A stretch of 64,000 nucleotides of DNA, taken from the NCBI RefSeq assembly GCF_014202995.1, contig NZ_JACHIA010000022.1, positions 42,606-106,605 of the forward strand, read 5' to 3'. The position numbers were made by a program, and so were the translations under genes. Under the pieces are notes generated by a model that made no database searches, was not told the DNA's origin, and was given only the letters and a program-made list of their open reading frames with translations. How positions within the stretch are numbered: position 1 is the first letter of the stretch; each line of letters begins with the position of its first letter. Positions 1 through 7,927 of the stretch are shown piece by piece. This DNA comes from Longimicrobium terrae (GTDB lineage Bacteria > Gemmatimonadota > Gemmatimonadetes > Longimicrobiales > Longimicrobiaceae).

Positions 1-1999
1 CCACGTGCCACTGCCGGCCCAGCAGGCGGGCCAGGTAGGCGCGCATGTCGGCGTTGTCGTCCGCGATCAGGATGGTGTCCGCGCGGCGCTCGCCGGCGGG
101 CGCCGGCATGTCCGCGTCCAGGATCCCTTCCGGCACCCCCGCCGTCCCCGGGCCGTCCGCCGGGGCCGCCGGCGCCTCCGGAATCCACGTGAGCGCCTCC
201 TGCACGAAGGCGCCGCCCGTGGCGGATTCCACGACGCGCGGCGCGCCGATCTGGCCGGCCGGCAGGTGGCGGCTTCCGGCCGGCACGCGCACGGTAAACG
301 TGCTCCCCTCGCCCACCGTGCTTTCCACCTCGATGGTGCCGCCGTGCAGCGCCACCAGCTCGCGCACCAGCGCCAAGCCGATCCCCGTTCCCTCGTGCGT
401 GCGCGACGCGGCGCCCTTTACGCGGTGAAAGCGGTCGAAGAGAAGGGGGATCTCCTCCGCGGGAATCCCCGTTCCCGTGTCGCGCACCCGCAGCTCCACC
501 GCGTCGCCCGCCGCGTGCAGGGCGACGGTCACCGTGCCGGAAAAGGTGTGCTTGAAGGCGTTGCTGAGCAGGTTCAGGACGATCTTTTCCCACATGTCGC
601 GGTCCACGTACACCGGCTCGGGCAGCGCGGGTGCGTCAATCTCCAGCCGCAGCCCCGCGCGTTCCAGGGCGGAGCGGAACAGGCTGGCGAGGTCGCGGGT
701 GAACGCGGCCAGGTCCACCGGCTCGTACGCGGCCTGCACGCGCCCCGCCTCGATGCGGCTGAACTCCAGCAGCGTGTTCACCAGCTTCTGCAGCCGGCGC
801 CCGTTGCGCTGCACGGTGTCCCAGCGGGCCCGCTCGTCTTCCGTCAGCGCCGGGTCCGCGCGCCCCTCCTCGGCCGGGCCCAGAATCAGGGTGAGCGGGG
901 TGCGGAACTCGTGCGAGATGTTGCTGAAGAAGATCGTCTTGGCCTGGTCCAGCTCCGCCAGCGCCTGCGCGCGGCGCCGCTCCTCTTCGAACACGCGGGC
1001 GTTGGCCAGGCTGGCCGCGATCTGCCCGGCCACCAGCCCCACGAATCCCTCGTACGCCTCGTCGAACGGGCGAAAGGGGTTCAGCCCGGCCACCAGAAAC
1101 CCCGCCGGCCGCTCCTGCCCCGGCCGCGCGATGGGGACGGCGATGGCCGCGCGCGGGGGCACGTCCCACGCCCCGGTGGGGAGCTCGCCCAGGCTGGCGG
1201 GAAGCGGGTCGATGACGAGCCGCGCACAGCCGGCCAGCAGTTCGCCCGCGGGCCATGCCTGCGCGGCGGCGCCGGCCTCGATGGTTTCGGGGGCGCCGGG
1301 GTCGCCCGCGCGAAAGCCGGTGCAGGCGGCCAGCCGCGCACGGGTGTGGCCGTCCTCGAACAGGTAGGTGAGGGTGAAGGGCAGGTCCTTGCGGCTGCCG
1401 GAGACCCCGCGCTCTACCGCGGCCAGCACCGCGTCCTCTCTCCCGGCCGCCGCCAGCTCCGCGGCCAGGTCGCGGAGCGTCGCCAGCCGGCGCTCGCCGA
1501 TGACGCGCTCCGTTTCCTCCATCACCACGCAGAACATTCCCGACGAGCGCCCCGCGTCGTCCGTCAGCGGGCTGTACGAGAAGGTGTGGTACGTCTCCTC
1601 CGGGTAGCCGCTGCGCTCCAGAAACAGCAGCAGCCCTTCATCCCACGTGGCCTCGCCAGTGTCCAGCACCGACTGGATGCGGGGGCTGATGTCGTCCCAG
1701 ATCTCCCCCCACACTTCGCGCGTGGGGCGGCCCAGCGCCCACGGGTGCTTCTTGCCCAGCGTGTCGCGCCGGTACGCGTCGTTGTAGAAGAAGCTGAGAT
1801 CGGGGCCCCAGCCCATCCACATGGCAAAGCGCGAGGTGAGCAGAATGCGCACGGCGGTGGTCAGGCTCTGCGGCCACTGCTCCACCGGGCCCAGCGCCGT
1901 GGCGGCCCACGGGTGCTCGCGCATGAGCGTGCCCATTTCGCCGCCGCCGGCGAGGAGAATGGAGGCGGGCGGCGTGCGTGGATCCATGCGATCGGTCAT
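1..1999 (-). CDS. Hybrid sensor histidine kinase (PAS-GAF-HisKA-HATPase-REC), 3' end outside window
   Basis: Two-component hybrid kinase read on the minus strand and cut by the left window edge. Starting at the ATG at 1999 (a second ATG lies at 1987), the frame gives a PAS-like segment (about residues 35-160), a GAF-like segment (about 165-330), a HisKA H-box SHEFRTPLTLILGP with the phospho-acceptor His363, and an ATPase domain with an N-box (ENLLSNAFKHT-like; seen as LNLLSNAFKHT) and glycine boxes DTGTGIP and GTGIGLALV. The last visible residues begin a receiver domain (TILIADDNADMRAYL, from about residue 638). There is no membrane segment, so a soluble sensor is likely. Whether an output domain follows the receiver is unknown. 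The domain assignment is strong; the ligand is unknown. Confidence 0.93.
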   Translation of the reverse strand, partial: MTDRMDPRTPPASILLAGGGEMGTLMREHPWAATALGPVEQWPQSLTTAVRILLTSRFAMWMGWGPDLSFFYNDAYRRDTLGKKHPWALGRPTREVWGEIWDDISPRIQSVLDTGEATWDEGLLLFLERSGYPEETYHTFSYSPLTDDAGRSSGMFCVVMEETERVIGERRLATLRDLAAELAAAGREDAVLAAVERGVSGSRKDLPFTLTYLFEDGHTRARLAACTGFRAGDPGAPETIEAGAAAQAWPAGELLAGCARLVIDPLPASLGELPTGAWDVPPRAAIAVPIARPGQERPAGFLVAGLNPFRPFDEAYEGFVGLVAGQIAASLANARVFEEERRRAQALAELDQAKTIFFSNISHEFRTPLTLILGPAEEGRADPALTEDERARWDTVQRNGRRLQKLVNTLLEFSRIEAGRVQAAYEPVDLAAFTRDLASLFRSALERAGLRLEIDAPALPEPVYVDRDMWEKIVLNLLSNAFKHTFSGTVTVALHAAGDAVELRVRDTGTGIPAEEIPLLFDRFHRVKGAASRTHEGTGIGLALVRELVALHGGTIEVESTVGEGSTFTVRVPAGSRHLPAGQIGAPRVVESATGGAFVQEALTWIPEAPAAPADGPGTAGVPEGILDADMPAPAGERRADTILIADDNADMRAYLARLLGRQWHV

Positions 2000-2806
2000 C
2001 GTGCGAGGCGCTCTCTGCTTGAAACCAGTCGTGCGGCCGGGGCCGCGGGCGGCCGCGGGTGCCTCTGGGCGCGGCCGTACGATGGATGAACTTCGCCGTT
2101 CTCGAACCTCCGCCGGTCCGGCCGGCTGCCGCAACGTGCGCGGGCAGCGCGGGTTGGATGGATGCGGCGGGACAGAATCCAAGGTATGCGCAAACTGTTC
2201 CACCCGCGAGATGCGGTGCGCGCCAGGTTCACTGCGGGTGGCGGAGGGGCCGGAAAGGGCGGGGGAGCGGGGCTCGCGGGCGGCCCCCGGCCCGTGATCT
2301 TCCCATCCCGCCGGGCGCAATGAACCCGGTCCAATCCGCCATGTCCAGCGTGGACGGGTTCCCATTGCTGGCTCCCCGGTATTCGCTGCCGACCCAGAAT
2401 CTCGCGGGTCACAACGAACAAAGCGCCGTCGCGGCTCGCGACGGCGGTTCACGATCCCAACGCGCACGACCGGGAAGCGGTTCCCCACACACGCGAGCGG
2501 TGGGTGGATCTCACGGCATGTGCCAAAACTTGCGCTCTATCAGGGGCGCGCCTACGTTTTCCAGGGCGCGCTCATGCTCGGTCTGCAGCCTGTCGCCACC
2601 GACCTCGCCCACAAGGCGGGTAGAATCGCGGAGGCACACAGTTGCCGTTCATCCTGATCGAAGCTCACGAGCTGCTTTCGAGGGCTGTGGCGGGGACTCC
2701 GGCAGTACCGCGAAGTCCCGCACGCGACAGGGAGCGTGCCCTGGCGCACAGGCTCCGTGGGATTTTGAAGAACGCCGCCCGGCGATAACTCGGGCGGCGA
2801 TTTTGT
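2000..2806. other. 807-base stretch with no convincing gene
   Basis: I see no frame with a start, ribosome site and protein-like composition here. Open frames exist on both strands but look like GC-driven noise. A short perfect inverted repeat (10-base arms, CGCCGTCGCG and its complement) lies at 2424-2446. Around 2524-2645 the plus strand reads a short peptide-like stretch (KLALYQGRAYVFQG) that could be gene debris, but I cannot assign it. Confidence 0.5.
2773..2799 (-). terminator. Hairpin terminator after the small lipoprotein gene
   Basis: Perfect 9-base arms CGCCGCCCG and CGGGCGGCG around a 9-base loop lie 8 bases past the stop of the gene ending at 2807. On the minus strand the stem is followed by TTCTTC; on the plus strand by ATTTTG, so it could work in both directions. 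Confidence 0.6.
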
Positions 2807-3034
2807 TCAGTGCCCTGAACCGAGCAGGCCCCCATTCCGCGAGTCGTCCCCAGGGAGTGTGTCCGAGGGAGTCGGCGCTGTGTCCATCGTTGCGCTCGTC
2901 CCGGCTGAGTCGGGCAGCAACCTGATTGCCGCAGGCCGCCGTCCCGTTGCGTCACTTTCTGGAGCGGTTGCAGACTGAGCACACGCGCCGAGCGCCAGAA
3001 CGACTGCGGCGGCTGCCGCTGTCCAACGCGCCAT
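2807..3034 (-). CDS. Small lipoprotein, unknown function
   Basis: A 75-residue protein starting at the ATG at 3034, chosen because an AGGAG ribosome site sits 7-8 bases upstream. The N-terminus (MARWTAAAAAVVLALGAC) is a lipoprotein signal with lipobox LGAC, so the mature form should be membrane-anchored from Cys18. The rest is short, low in complexity, rich in Thr, Pro, Asp and Ser, and ends in RNGGLLGSGH. No domain is recognised. It has a plausible promoter at 3081-3109 and a terminator hairpin at 2773-2799, so it looks like a single-gene unit. Confidence 0.7.
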   Translation of the reverse strand: MARWTAAAAAVVLALGACAQSATAPESDATGRRPAAIRLLPDSAGTSATMDTAPTPSDTLPGDDSRNGGLLGSGH

Positions 3035-3080
3035 CGTTGTATCTCCTGTCCTTTCCCGTGATTTGATGCTGACCGGGCGC

Positions 3081-3109
3081 AAAGTACACGAAGCGCGCCT
3101 ATTGCGCCA
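3081..3109 (-). promoter_or_regulatory. Candidate sigma70-type promoter for the lipoprotein gene
   Basis: On the minus strand TGGCGC (3104-3109), 17 bases, then TACTTT (3081-3086), 47 bases upstream of the ATG at 3034. The -10 box is the same as in the peptide-operon promoter at 58918-58946. Confidence 0.35.
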
Positions 3110-3203
3110 CGTAGATAAGCCATGCGCCAGGTGATCCTTTGTGCGACGAGCATTGCTACTCCAATCGCTCCTATCGGTCTGAATTACGGATGGCGGTGTT
3201 CTG

Positions 3204-3635
3204 GTGCGGAATTGTGCGATACGCGGCACGACGATCAGTACGGCTCTCCAGAACAAGCTTCGCACGACGTTCACGGACACGGCTGCTGCCCGGGTCTGCG
3301 GAGAGATGCTGGCGAATTTCAATAGAGCGATGACGGCCGGTGCTGTCTTTCGTGGACGGACTGACAGCAGCATGGGGACCGATAGTACGGAAAGTCACGA
3401 CGGGGCCTACTACCGGGGGCACATCCACTTCGATCCGTCCGCGCTTGCCGCGGCAGCGAACGGAGATCCAGCGGCAATGCGCGAGATCGCGATTACCGCC
3501 TTGCATGAAGGTGCACACTACGGTGGATCATTCCACTACATCGATCCTACGTGGGATTCGCAAGGGCGTGACCGCTACAGCGAAGCGCCCTTCGACCGCC
3601 TGAACCCCGGACCCAACTCATGCGTGCCAAGATGA
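3204..3635 (+). CDS. Orphan HExxH-motif (zincin-like) protein
   Basis: A 143-residue protein from a GTG at 3204; an in-frame stop at 3180 blocks any longer reading. The centre has a HEGAH motif (residues 101-105) inside a helix-like context (MREIAITALHEGAHYGG), the usual zinc-binding signature of metallopeptidases. The C-terminus (FDRLNPGPNSC) is Pro/Asn/Cys rich. There is no signal peptide. Fragments of this kind are often the C-terminal tip of larger secreted or RHS-like proteins, so this may be a stand-alone remnant or a small enzyme. It is followed by an overlapping exported protein. No third zinc ligand can be assigned with certainty. The base composition is less GC-biased than that of its neighbours. 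Confidence 0.6.
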   Translation: MRNCAIRGTTISTALQNKLRTTFTDTAAARVCGEMLANFNRAMTAGAVFRGRTDSSMGTDSTESHDGAYYRGHIHFDPSALAAAANGDPAAMREIAITALHEGAHYGGSFHYIDPTWDSQGRDRYSEAPFDRLNPGPNSCVPR

Positions 3636-4102
3636 CTTTCGCCCACCGGTGGGCGATGCTCGCCGCCGTGCTCCTGGCGGCGCCACTCCACGCACAGCAC
3701 ACAGGTAACTGGCGGGCCAGCGCCGTCCATGCCGTGATGGATTACCGCGCGAGCGTCTTGGCCGACACCACCGCCAAGTTCGAGCGGTGCAGCGTTGATG
3801 AACAGGTCGGCGCCGAAGCACTGGCAACCGGCGGCAGCGCGAGCCTCGTTCGAATGATGGTGGGACCGTGCTGGTCGCCGGGGACGCGTCACTTCGTGCG
3901 GATCAGTTCGATTTCAGGGGACCAGAACAGCGCTACGGTCCGGGTGAGGGTTTACCGTGGGGAATGGGAGCACGACGAAACGTACTCGTTGCTTCCTCTC
4001 CGCAGGCCGGAACTGATGTGGGTCGATTCCGTGTCGTTGTCATCAGGGGCACAGTTCTACCGCGCGCGTCCGATTTCGGGAGTTGAAGCGCCCGCGCAGT
4101 AG
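3632..4102 (+). CDS. Exported hypothetical protein
   Basis: About 156 residues. Starting at the ATG at 3632 gives a 4-base ATGA overlap with the stop of the preceding gene; an in-frame ATG at 3620 would add four residues. The N-terminus (HRWAMLAAVLLAAPLHAQ) is a clear cleavable signal peptide, so the product is periplasmic or secreted. Two cysteines (in FERCSVDEQ and VGPCWSPG) could form a disulfide. No family is recognised. The overlap suggests co-translation with the HEGAH protein, so an enzyme/partner or toxin/immunity relationship is possible but unproven. A strong hairpin follows at 4125-4161. Confidence 0.65.
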   Translation: MTFAHRWAMLAAVLLAAPLHAQHTGNWRASAVHAVMDYRASVLADTTAKFERCSVDEQVGAEALATGGSASLVRMMVGPCWSPGTRHFVRISSISGDQNSATVRVRVYRGEWEHDETYSLLPLRRPELMWVDSVSLSSGAQFYRARPISGVEAPAQ

Positions 4103-4124
4103 ATCGGCGAAGGAATCAACTGAC

Positions 4125-4161
4125 TCGCCCCGCCCGGCTGAACGATAGCCGAGCGGGGCGA
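4125..4161 (+). terminator. Hairpin terminator after the exported hypothetical gene
   Basis: Outer arms TCGCCCCGC and GCGGGGCGA plus inner arms CGGCT/AGCCG form a 14-pair stem with one mismatch, 22 bases after the stop at 4102. No T-run follows. Confidence 0.55.
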
Positions 4162-4288
4162 CAGGCATAGGGTCATGATCGGAAGCAGGTGAAGCGTCAC
4201 GGCGCGTCATGACGTCGCCGCAGCGAATCCACAGGATGACCCGGGACTACGTTGGAGGCCGAGGTGCGACCCTCATCCCGATGCGGTT

Positions 4289-4332
4289 CCTCCGTGCCCT
4301 CCGTGTCTCCTCCGTGACCTCCGTGTGAAACG
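4289..4332. repeat. C-rich CCTCCGTG intergenic repeat, copy 1
   Basis: Four imperfect CCTCCGTG units ending in CCTCCGTGTGAAACGG. The same design (CCTCCGCG units ending in CTCCGCGTGAGA or CTCCGCGTGAAACGG) recurs at four other intergenic sites in this window. Confidence 0.7.
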
Positions 4333-4526
4333 GCAGTTCCTCCACCGCCACTCCGCACCACGCACCGATCCGGGAGACGCACCCGGCGGCCCGCGCATCA
4401 TCATCAACCGATGTCGTTCATGTATCCATGCCCATGCAGAGCGGCGGGTCGATTGACACCCATCCCCTGCATCGGTAACCTTGCAGACTCCCTTTGACGT
4501 ACCCTCCACGAAATCCGGACAGGGCC

Positions 4527-5738
4527 ATGTTCTTCCCCGTTCGGCTGCATGACGCGGTCGATACCGAAACCGTGCTGCGGCGCCTGCTTCCGGTGCTGGC
4601 CGGCGCGCGCGAGCGGCGTGTGGCGTATGCCGCGTTCAACGCCGGCCGCGGGCTGCTGGACCAGCGCTGGACCGTGCTGGACAGCGGCGAAGTCGAAGTC
4701 GCGCCGCTGGAACTGGAGCCCTCGCGCCTGCACTCGCTGCTGATGGACGACGTGGGCGGCGACCGCCCGCTGCGTCCGGCGGAAAGCGTGGCCGTGTGGG
4801 TGCTGCGCGACCTGCTTCCCGGCATTGACCCCGACAAGTCGTGGGTTCGCGTGCGCGCCATCGCGCACGACGGCGCGCTGCTGGGCGCACTGATCGTGGC
4901 CGAGCCGCGCCGCTTCTCGTTCAGCCGCAAGACGGAGGGCCCGGTGCCCGCCGCCGGCGACGTGCTGGAGATGGCGCTGGCCCGCGCGCTGGCCCTGCGC
5001 GCCGCCGGCCCCGCGCTGGGCGGCGAAAAGCCGGTCAGCCTGGCGGAATCGGTGCTGGAGCGGCTGCGCGAAAGCGAGCGCGCCGTGGCCGAGGCGCGCG
5101 CGGAGATGGAGCGCAGCCGCGGCCGCATCGAGGCGCTGGAGCGGGCCGCGTCCGGCGCCACGGAGCTGCTGATGGACGCGCACGTGGACCTGGACCGCCG
5201 CGCCGCCAAGCACCAGCGCCAGACGCGCGTCATGTTCCTGCTGCGCAAGCTGATGGAGCGCAACGCGGCGGGAATGGAGCCGCGCGAACTGGCGGTGGAG
5301 ATCGTGCGGACGGTGGCCGAGGCGTTCGGCGGCGGGCGCTGCTCGCTGATGCTGGTGGATGAGACGGGCGACAACCGCGAGCTGCGGCTGGGCGCCGCCA
5401 TCGGCCTGCCGCCGGAGCTGGTGGCGGACGGCGTGCGCATTCCCATGGGGAGCGGGGTGTCCGGCCGCGTGGCGCGCACCCGCCTTCCCCTGGTGGTCCG
5501 CGACCCGCACGACAGCGGCGACGCGGCGCTCATGGGCGACGACTGGTACACGAGCGACGCCTTCGTGTCGCTGCCGCTGGTGTCGCGCGGGCGGCTGCTG
5601 GGCGTGCTGAACCTCACCAACTTCCGCGCGGGGACGGTGGACGACACCGAAGTGGAGCAGCTGCGGCTGGTTTCGCTCTGCGTGGGGCTGCTGGCGGACC
5701 ACGCCGGCCTTCCCGAGCGCCTGTTCCTGCCCGCCTGA
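4527..5738 (+). CDS. GAF-domain protein upstream of trpD
   Basis: About 403 residues from the ATG at 4527 (ACAGGG just upstream; a TTG at 4494 would extend it). The N-terminal third has no recognised fold. A charged helical stretch (ESVLERLRESERAVAEARAEMER) looks like a coiled coil. The C-terminal half (about residues 250-395) is a GAF domain: LMERNAAGMEPRELAVEIV, RCSLMLVDE, then SLPLVSRGRLLGVLNLTN. There is no kinase or cyclase domain, so it is a stand-alone ligand sensor or scaffold. It lies 8 bases from trpD, so the two are probably co-transcribed. Its role in tryptophan synthesis, if any, is unknown. Confidence 0.85.
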   Translation: MFFPVRLHDAVDTETVLRRLLPVLAGARERRVAYAAFNAGRGLLDQRWTVLDSGEVEVAPLELEPSRLHSLLMDDVGGDRPLRPAESVAVWVLRDLLPGIDPDKSWVRVRAIAHDGALLGALIVAEPRRFSFSRKTEGPVPAAGDVLEMALARALALRAAGPALGGEKPVSLAESVLERLRESERAVAEARAEMERSRGRIEALERAASGATELLMDAHVDLDRRAAKHQRQTRVMFLLRKLMERNAAGMEPRELAVEIVRTVAEAFGGGRCSLMLVDETGDNRELRLGAAIGLPPELVADGVRIPMGSGVSGRVARTRLPLVVRDPHDSGDAALMGDDWYTSDAFVSLPLVSRGRLLGVLNLTNFRAGTVDDTEVEQLRLVSLCVGLLADHAGLPERLFLPA

Positions 5739-5746
5739 CCGCACCC

Positions 5747-6790
5747 ATGAGCGCAGACCTGAATTTGCTGGACGCGGACCTCACCGAACTCATCCGCCGC
5801 GCCGCCGACCGCCCGCTGACCGCGGACGAGGCGGAGCGCGCCTTTGGCGAGGTGATGGACGGCCGGGCGTCGCCGGTGCAGATGGCGGCGCTGCTGGTGG
5901 CCATCCGCGTGCGCGGCGCGACCCCGCAGGAGGTGGCGGGCGGCGTGCGCGCCCTGCGCCGCGCCATGGTGCCCGTGCACGCCCCGCCCGAGGGGCTGGT
6001 GGACACCTGCGGCACCGGCGGCGGCTCGCTGACCACGTTCAACATCAGCACCGCGGCGGCGCTGCTGGCCGCGGGGGCCGGGGTGCGCGTGGCCAAGCAC
6101 GGCAACCGCAGCTTCACCAGCAAGTGCGGCAGCGCCGACGTGCTGGAGGCGCTGGGCGTGCGGCTGGAGCTGGATCCGGAGCGCGAGGCGCGCGTGCTGG
6201 AAGAGGTGGGAATCGTCTTCATGTTCGCGCCGCTGCACCACCCGGCCATGCGCCACATCGGCCCTATCCGGCGCGAGCTGGCCATGCCCACGCTGATGAA
6301 CATTCTGGGCCCGGTGACCAATCCCGCCGGGGCGAAGCGGCAGGTGGTGGGGGTGAACGATCCCGCGCTGCTGCCGCTGATTGCCGGCGCGCTGCAGGAG
6401 CTGGGGCACGACCGCGCGCTGGTGGTGCACGGCCAGCCCGGGCTGGACGAGATCAGCCCGCTGGGCACGACGGAGGTGATGGAGCTGAACGCCGGCCAGG
6501 TGACGCGCCGCACCTTTGATCCGGTGGCGGAACTGGGGTGGCCGCGCTTTGAGGTCGCCGGGCTGGAGGGCGGCGAGCGCGATGAGAACGCGGCCAAGGT
6601 GCAGGGCGTGCTGCGCGGCACCGTGGGCGGCTCCGCGCGCGCGGCCACCGTGCTGAACGCGGGCGCCGCGATCTACGTGTCGGGGATGACGGACACGCTG
6701 GTGGCCGGCGTGGCGATCGCCGAGTCCACCCTCGAAAGCGGCGCGGGATACCACAAGCTCCAGCAGCTTCGCGACGCCACCCGCGGCTGA
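5747..6790 (+). CDS. trpD: Anthranilate phosphoribosyltransferase
   Basis: 347 residues, the normal length. TrpD transfers phosphoribose from PRPP to anthranilate, the second step of tryptophan synthesis from chorismate, in the cytoplasm. The glycine-rich PRPP/anthranilate loop DTCGTGGGSLTTFNIST (about residues 85-101) and the downstream KHGNRSFTSKCGSAD segment are intact, as is the HPAMRHIGPIRRELAMPT region. It follows the GAF gene at 8 bases and is followed by a composite inverted repeat with a hairpin at 6848-6882. The other trp genes restart 1.1 kb later beyond the oppositely oriented lexA. Confidence 0.97.
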   Translation: MSADLNLLDADLTELIRRAADRPLTADEAERAFGEVMDGRASPVQMAALLVAIRVRGATPQEVAGGVRALRRAMVPVHAPPEGLVDTCGTGGGSLTTFNISTAAALLAAGAGVRVAKHGNRSFTSKCGSADVLEALGVRLELDPEREARVLEEVGIVFMFAPLHHPAMRHIGPIRRELAMPTLMNILGPVTNPAGAKRQVVGVNDPALLPLIAGALQELGHDRALVVHGQPGLDEISPLGTTEVMELNAGQVTRRTFDPVAELGWPRFEVAGLEGGERDENAAKVQGVLRGTVGGSARAATVLNAGAAIYVSGMTDTLVAGVAIAESTLESGAGYHKLQQLRDATRG

Positions 6791-6800
6791 GAAAAAGAAG

Positions 6801-6924
6801 GGCCTCACACAGAGCCGCAGAGGCGCAGAGAAAGATACGACAACGAAGAGGAGGGACGGCGAGTGGTTCGCTGTCCCTCCTCTTTTTCTTTTCTCTCTGC
6901 GGCTCTGCGCCTCTGTGTGAGGCC
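6801..6924. repeat. Composite inverted repeat of the GCAGAGCCGCAGAGG family, copy 1
   Basis: The left arm (6801-6833, starting GGCCTCACACAGAGCCGCAG) and the right arm (about 6890-6924, ending TCTGTGTGAGGCC) are near-perfect reverse complements of about 33 bases. Between them lies a second hairpin (6848-6882). The same two-arm design recurs at 37058-37155. Confidence 0.8.
6848..6882 (+). terminator. Hairpin terminator after trpD
   Basis: Arms GAGGAGGGAC and GTCCCTCCTC, extended by GGCGA/TCGCT with one mismatch, are followed by TTTTTCTTTTC. This is a typical intrinsic terminator, nested inside the larger repeat. It could also end the minus-strand gene at 6934. Confidence 0.75.
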
Positions 6925-6933
6925 TTTCCTGCC

Positions 6934-7068
6934 TTAGCGGGAAAAGACGGCGCGAAGCTCGAACGGGCCGGGGATGGGCGGAGGCGTCTTTTCCTCCAGC
7001 ACCATCATGCGCCTGTCGTTCTTGCCCAGCTTGCCCACCACGAACAGCACCGACGATTCGGACTTCAT
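6934..7068 (-). CDS. Small protein of 44 residues next to lexA
   Basis: Starts at the ATG at 7068 with AAAGGTACGGAG directly upstream; reads MKSESSVLFVVGKLGKNDRR and ends PPPIPGPFELRAVFSR. The composition (hydrophobic centre, basic KLGKNDRR, then a proline-rich tail) looks protein-like rather than random. No family is recognised and no signal peptide is evident. It lies 142 bases downstream of lexA on the same strand, so it may be on the lexA transcript. Function unknown. Confidence 0.5.
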   Translation of the reverse strand: MKSESSVLFVVGKLGKNDRRMMVLEEKTPPPIPGPFELRAVFSR

Positions 7069-7210
7069 CTCCGTACCTTTCCCGAGCGGGTGCCCGGCGC
7101 GCGGGCAGAGAGCGGTTTTCCTCCGCCTCCAGGCGAGCCGCCCGAGGGCGCGCCGGATGCGGAGGTGGCGAAGACGCGGGCGGGGGTGCCGCGCGTGCTT
7201 CACCGGACGG

Positions 7211-7834
7211 TCAGTACTTGCGGATCACGCCGACCACGATCCCCTGGATCGCGACCTGCTCCGCCGGATAATACATGGGCTGCATGGCCTCGTTGGCCGG
7301 CTGCAGCCGGATGCGGCCCCCTTCGCGGTAGAACTTCTTGACCGTGGCCGAGCCCAGCTGCGTGCCGTCGCTCACCAGCGCCACCACCATTTCGCCGTTC
7401 TCCGCCGTCTGGCGCGAGTTGACGATGATGTAGTCGCCGTCGCGGATCTGCTCCTCGATCATGGAGTCGCCCTTTACGCGGAGCACGTAGTTGTTGCCCC
7501 GGCGCACCATGTCGTGCGGAACCGTGATGGTTTCCTGGTCGCCGCCGTCCGGCATGGCCTCGATGGGGAGGCCGGCCGCCACCGCGCCCATCAGCGGCAG
7601 TTCCAGCGCCGGTGCGTGCAGGTCCGCCCGCACCACCTCCAGCGAACGGCTCTTGTTGTAGTTCTTCCGGAGAAAGCCCTTTTGCTCCAGATTGGTCAGG
7701 TGCTCGTGCACCGTGGCCAGGGAGTTGTAGTTGAAGTGGTCGGCGATCTCCTCGTAGCTCGGCGAGTAGCCGTTCGTGTCGACGAAGCTCTCGACATAGT
7801 CGAGGATCTGCCGCTGCTTCTTGGTGAGCGCCAT
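7211..7834 (-). CDS. lexA: LexA SOS repressor
   Basis: 207 residues. LexA represses DNA-damage genes and cuts itself when RecA is activated. The N-terminal winged helix (residues 1-65, TKKQRQILDYVESFV, GYSPSYEEIADHF) is followed by the S24 peptidase domain: cleavage site Ala87-Gly88 in AVAAGLP, nucleophile Ser124 in KGDSM, and general base Lys166 in SATVKKF. All key residues are present. The recognition-helix region (NSLATVHEHLTNL) is close to the usual SIATVHKHL type. It is divergent from trpC, with 93 bases between the starts. Confidence 0.97.
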   Translation of the reverse strand: MALTKKQRQILDYVESFVDTNGYSPSYEEIADHFNYNSLATVHEHLTNLEQKGFLRKNYNKSRSLEVVRADLHAPALELPLMGAVAAGLPIEAMPDGGDQETITVPHDMVRRGNNYVLRVKGDSMIEEQIRDGDYIIVNSRQTAENGEMVVALVSDGTQLGSATVKKFYREGGRIRLQPANEAMQPMYYPAEQVAIQGIVVGVIRKY

Positions 7835-7927
7835 CCGCGTCTCCGCAGGGTTTCTGGTTGCTGGTCCGAACAGGTGCCGAAGAAGAATATCACCCGAAGG
7901 CAAACCGAAGTCAAGGAATTCGTTGCA

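Larger units (their letters stand above)
4103..4526. other. Gap of 424 bases holding a hairpin and a CCTCCGTG repeat
   Basis: Between the exported hypothetical gene and the GAF gene I find only the hairpin at 4125-4161 and a run of CCTCCGTG-type units at 4289-4332, which belongs to the C-rich repeat family also seen at 17235, 18902, 19895 and 19998. No gene is visible. Confidence 0.6.

Noticed and set aside
2059..2925. 288-codon plus-strand frame
   Set aside because: Arg/Gly/Pro/Ser-rich with no motif, running over the terminator and end of the lipoprotein gene; looks like GC-driven noise.
2552..3153. Additional minus-strand genes around the small lipoprotein
   Set aside because: They overlap the better-supported lipoprotein frame and lack ribosome sites or protein-like composition.
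4418..6808. 796-codon minus-strand frame opposite the GAF and trpD genes
   Set aside because: Ser/Arg/Ala-rich shadow; the plus-strand genes are certain.
7866..7882. LexA box CGAACAGGTGCCG in the lexA/trpC gap
   Set aside because: Only half of a CGAAC-N4-GTTCG-type operator matches, and the correct LexA site for this phylum is not known to me.
7835..7927. trp leader peptide and attenuator before trpC
   Set aside because: No short frame with tandem Trp codons and no antiterminator/terminator pair in the 93-base gap.
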